DNA from: Physcomitrium patens
Lineage: Eukaryota; Streptophyta; Bryopsida; Funariales; Funariaceae
DNA length: 64,000 bases
Assembly (NCBI RefSeq): GCF_000002425.4
Contig: NC_037269.1
Span: 7,127,164-7,191,163, forward strand
Reading direction: 5' to 3'
The notes under the pieces are model-generated. The model saw only the letters and a list, made by a program, of their open reading frames with translations. It had not been told where the DNA came from and made no database searches. This document shows positions 63,389 through 64,000 of this stretch, in pieces (within the stretch, counting starts at the first letter, position 1; every line of letters starts with the position of its first letter). The translations under genes and the position numbers were made by a program.

Positions 63389-64000
63389 GGCATATATACT
63401 CTTTGTGAAGTGGGTATTGAATCATTACCAAAACATGGAACTCATAAAAGTGTATGCAACATACAGGGCCCACAGTCCCCCTCTTGTAAACAGAACAAAT
63501 ACAAATACAAAAGCATTTTGAGGAAAAAAATTACATTATCTATACAGGGTCTTGTGTGAGGCTGCATCCACTCTAAAGTATACACCAAGTCCCTAGAGGC
63601 TGTAGGGAATGGCCATGCAGCCTTTTTTGTGGGCCAAAGCCAATGGTGGCAGAGAAGTCCATGAGTTACTTGAGCCAGGCTCTACAAAACAATGACTTAT
63701 TTGGCCACGTTAATATTGTCATAATTATCTTTTGGCTGCTCTGTTCATGTGGGATTGGCGAGACATACTACAGCCCATGAGCATCTCATGGATGTTGTTG
63801 TTGCCTTCTATTAGAAGGCAACGCCAAGTGTCCCCATACCCATAGCAAGATTTGTTGGCCCCAAAATATACCAAAGTGTATGCATATTATCAACCTTTAC
63901 TGGCTGTGAGTGAAAACTGAAGCACAACCTGTTTTTAGACTTTGTAATAATTTATTTTTTACGATTGTTTTAGTGTTGCATGTTGAAATTGTCATAGTGA
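60778..64000. other. 3' region of CSN2 and downstream spacer
   Basis: No gene recognised. Weak frames include plus 61564-61917 and minus 62620-62913, the latter with a hydrophobic C-terminus over a repetitive stretch. A compound (AC)n(AT)n microsatellite lies at 63331-63380. Confidence 0.5.

Noticed and set aside
1-64000. CRISPR array, bacterial operons or phage genes
   Set aside because: Introns, chromovirus, LRRs and CSN2 show a plant nuclear genome; the only regular repeats are coding LRRs and microsatellites.

Overview
This window looks like nuclear DNA from a land plant, most likely a moss. The evidence is: a COP9 signalosome subunit 2 gene with ten GT-AG introns whose protein is close to the plant and animal forms; a large 24-residue leucine-rich-repeat (LRR) array of the 'LPNELGNLTSLTTL' type I associate with bryophytes; a chromodomain Ty3/gypsy retroelement; and long AT-rich gene-poor tracts full of (TA)n and poly-A/T runs, broken by short GC-richer islands that hold the genes. 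The species cannot be named from the sequence alone.

Layout. 0-1.2 kb: minus-strand LRR pseudogene running off the left edge. 1.2-3.6 kb: GC-richer DNA with G-tracts and no convincing gene. 3.6-6.5 kb: AT-rich filler. 6.5-10 kb: island with a perfect 45-bp palindrome, an orphan first exon of an AMSH-type deubiquitinase, and an unrecognised multi-exon gene for a predicted single-pass membrane protein. 10-16.4 kb: mostly AT-rich. 16.4-21.3 kb: a 5'-truncated, decayed chromovirus (plus strand) with an extra small ORF between pol and the 3' LTR. 24.4-25.4 kb: minus-strand kinase relic from the same family as the LRR pseudogene. 27.3-29.6 kb: GC-richer island with at most one weak candidate exon. 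31.0-33.3 kb: intact protein kinase gene, followed at 34.0 kb by one exon of an OTU-type deubiquitinase. 35.4-36.2 kb: a pair of direct repeats. 36.8-42.3 kb: very AT-rich. 43.5-44.0 and 50.3-50.9 kb: two secreted DUF3455 proteins on the minus strand, identical over an 880-bp block although their downstream flanks are clearly diverged. 52-54.6 kb: AT-rich with perfect hairpins. 57.06-60.78 kb: complete CSN2 gene. 60.8-64 kb: no convincing gene.

The genes do not form one pathway. CSN2 (cullin deneddylation) is the only clear housekeeping gene. The kinase and the DUF3455 pair look like lineage-specific accessory genes. The AMSH and OTU exons are both deubiquitinase pieces but neither continues into a full gene here. 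I see no clearly new biological system. The strongest leads are the apparent gene conversion of the DUF3455 pair, the extra chromovirus ORF together with the tryptophan-codon decay pattern of that element, and the two complementary relics of one LRR/kinase family.
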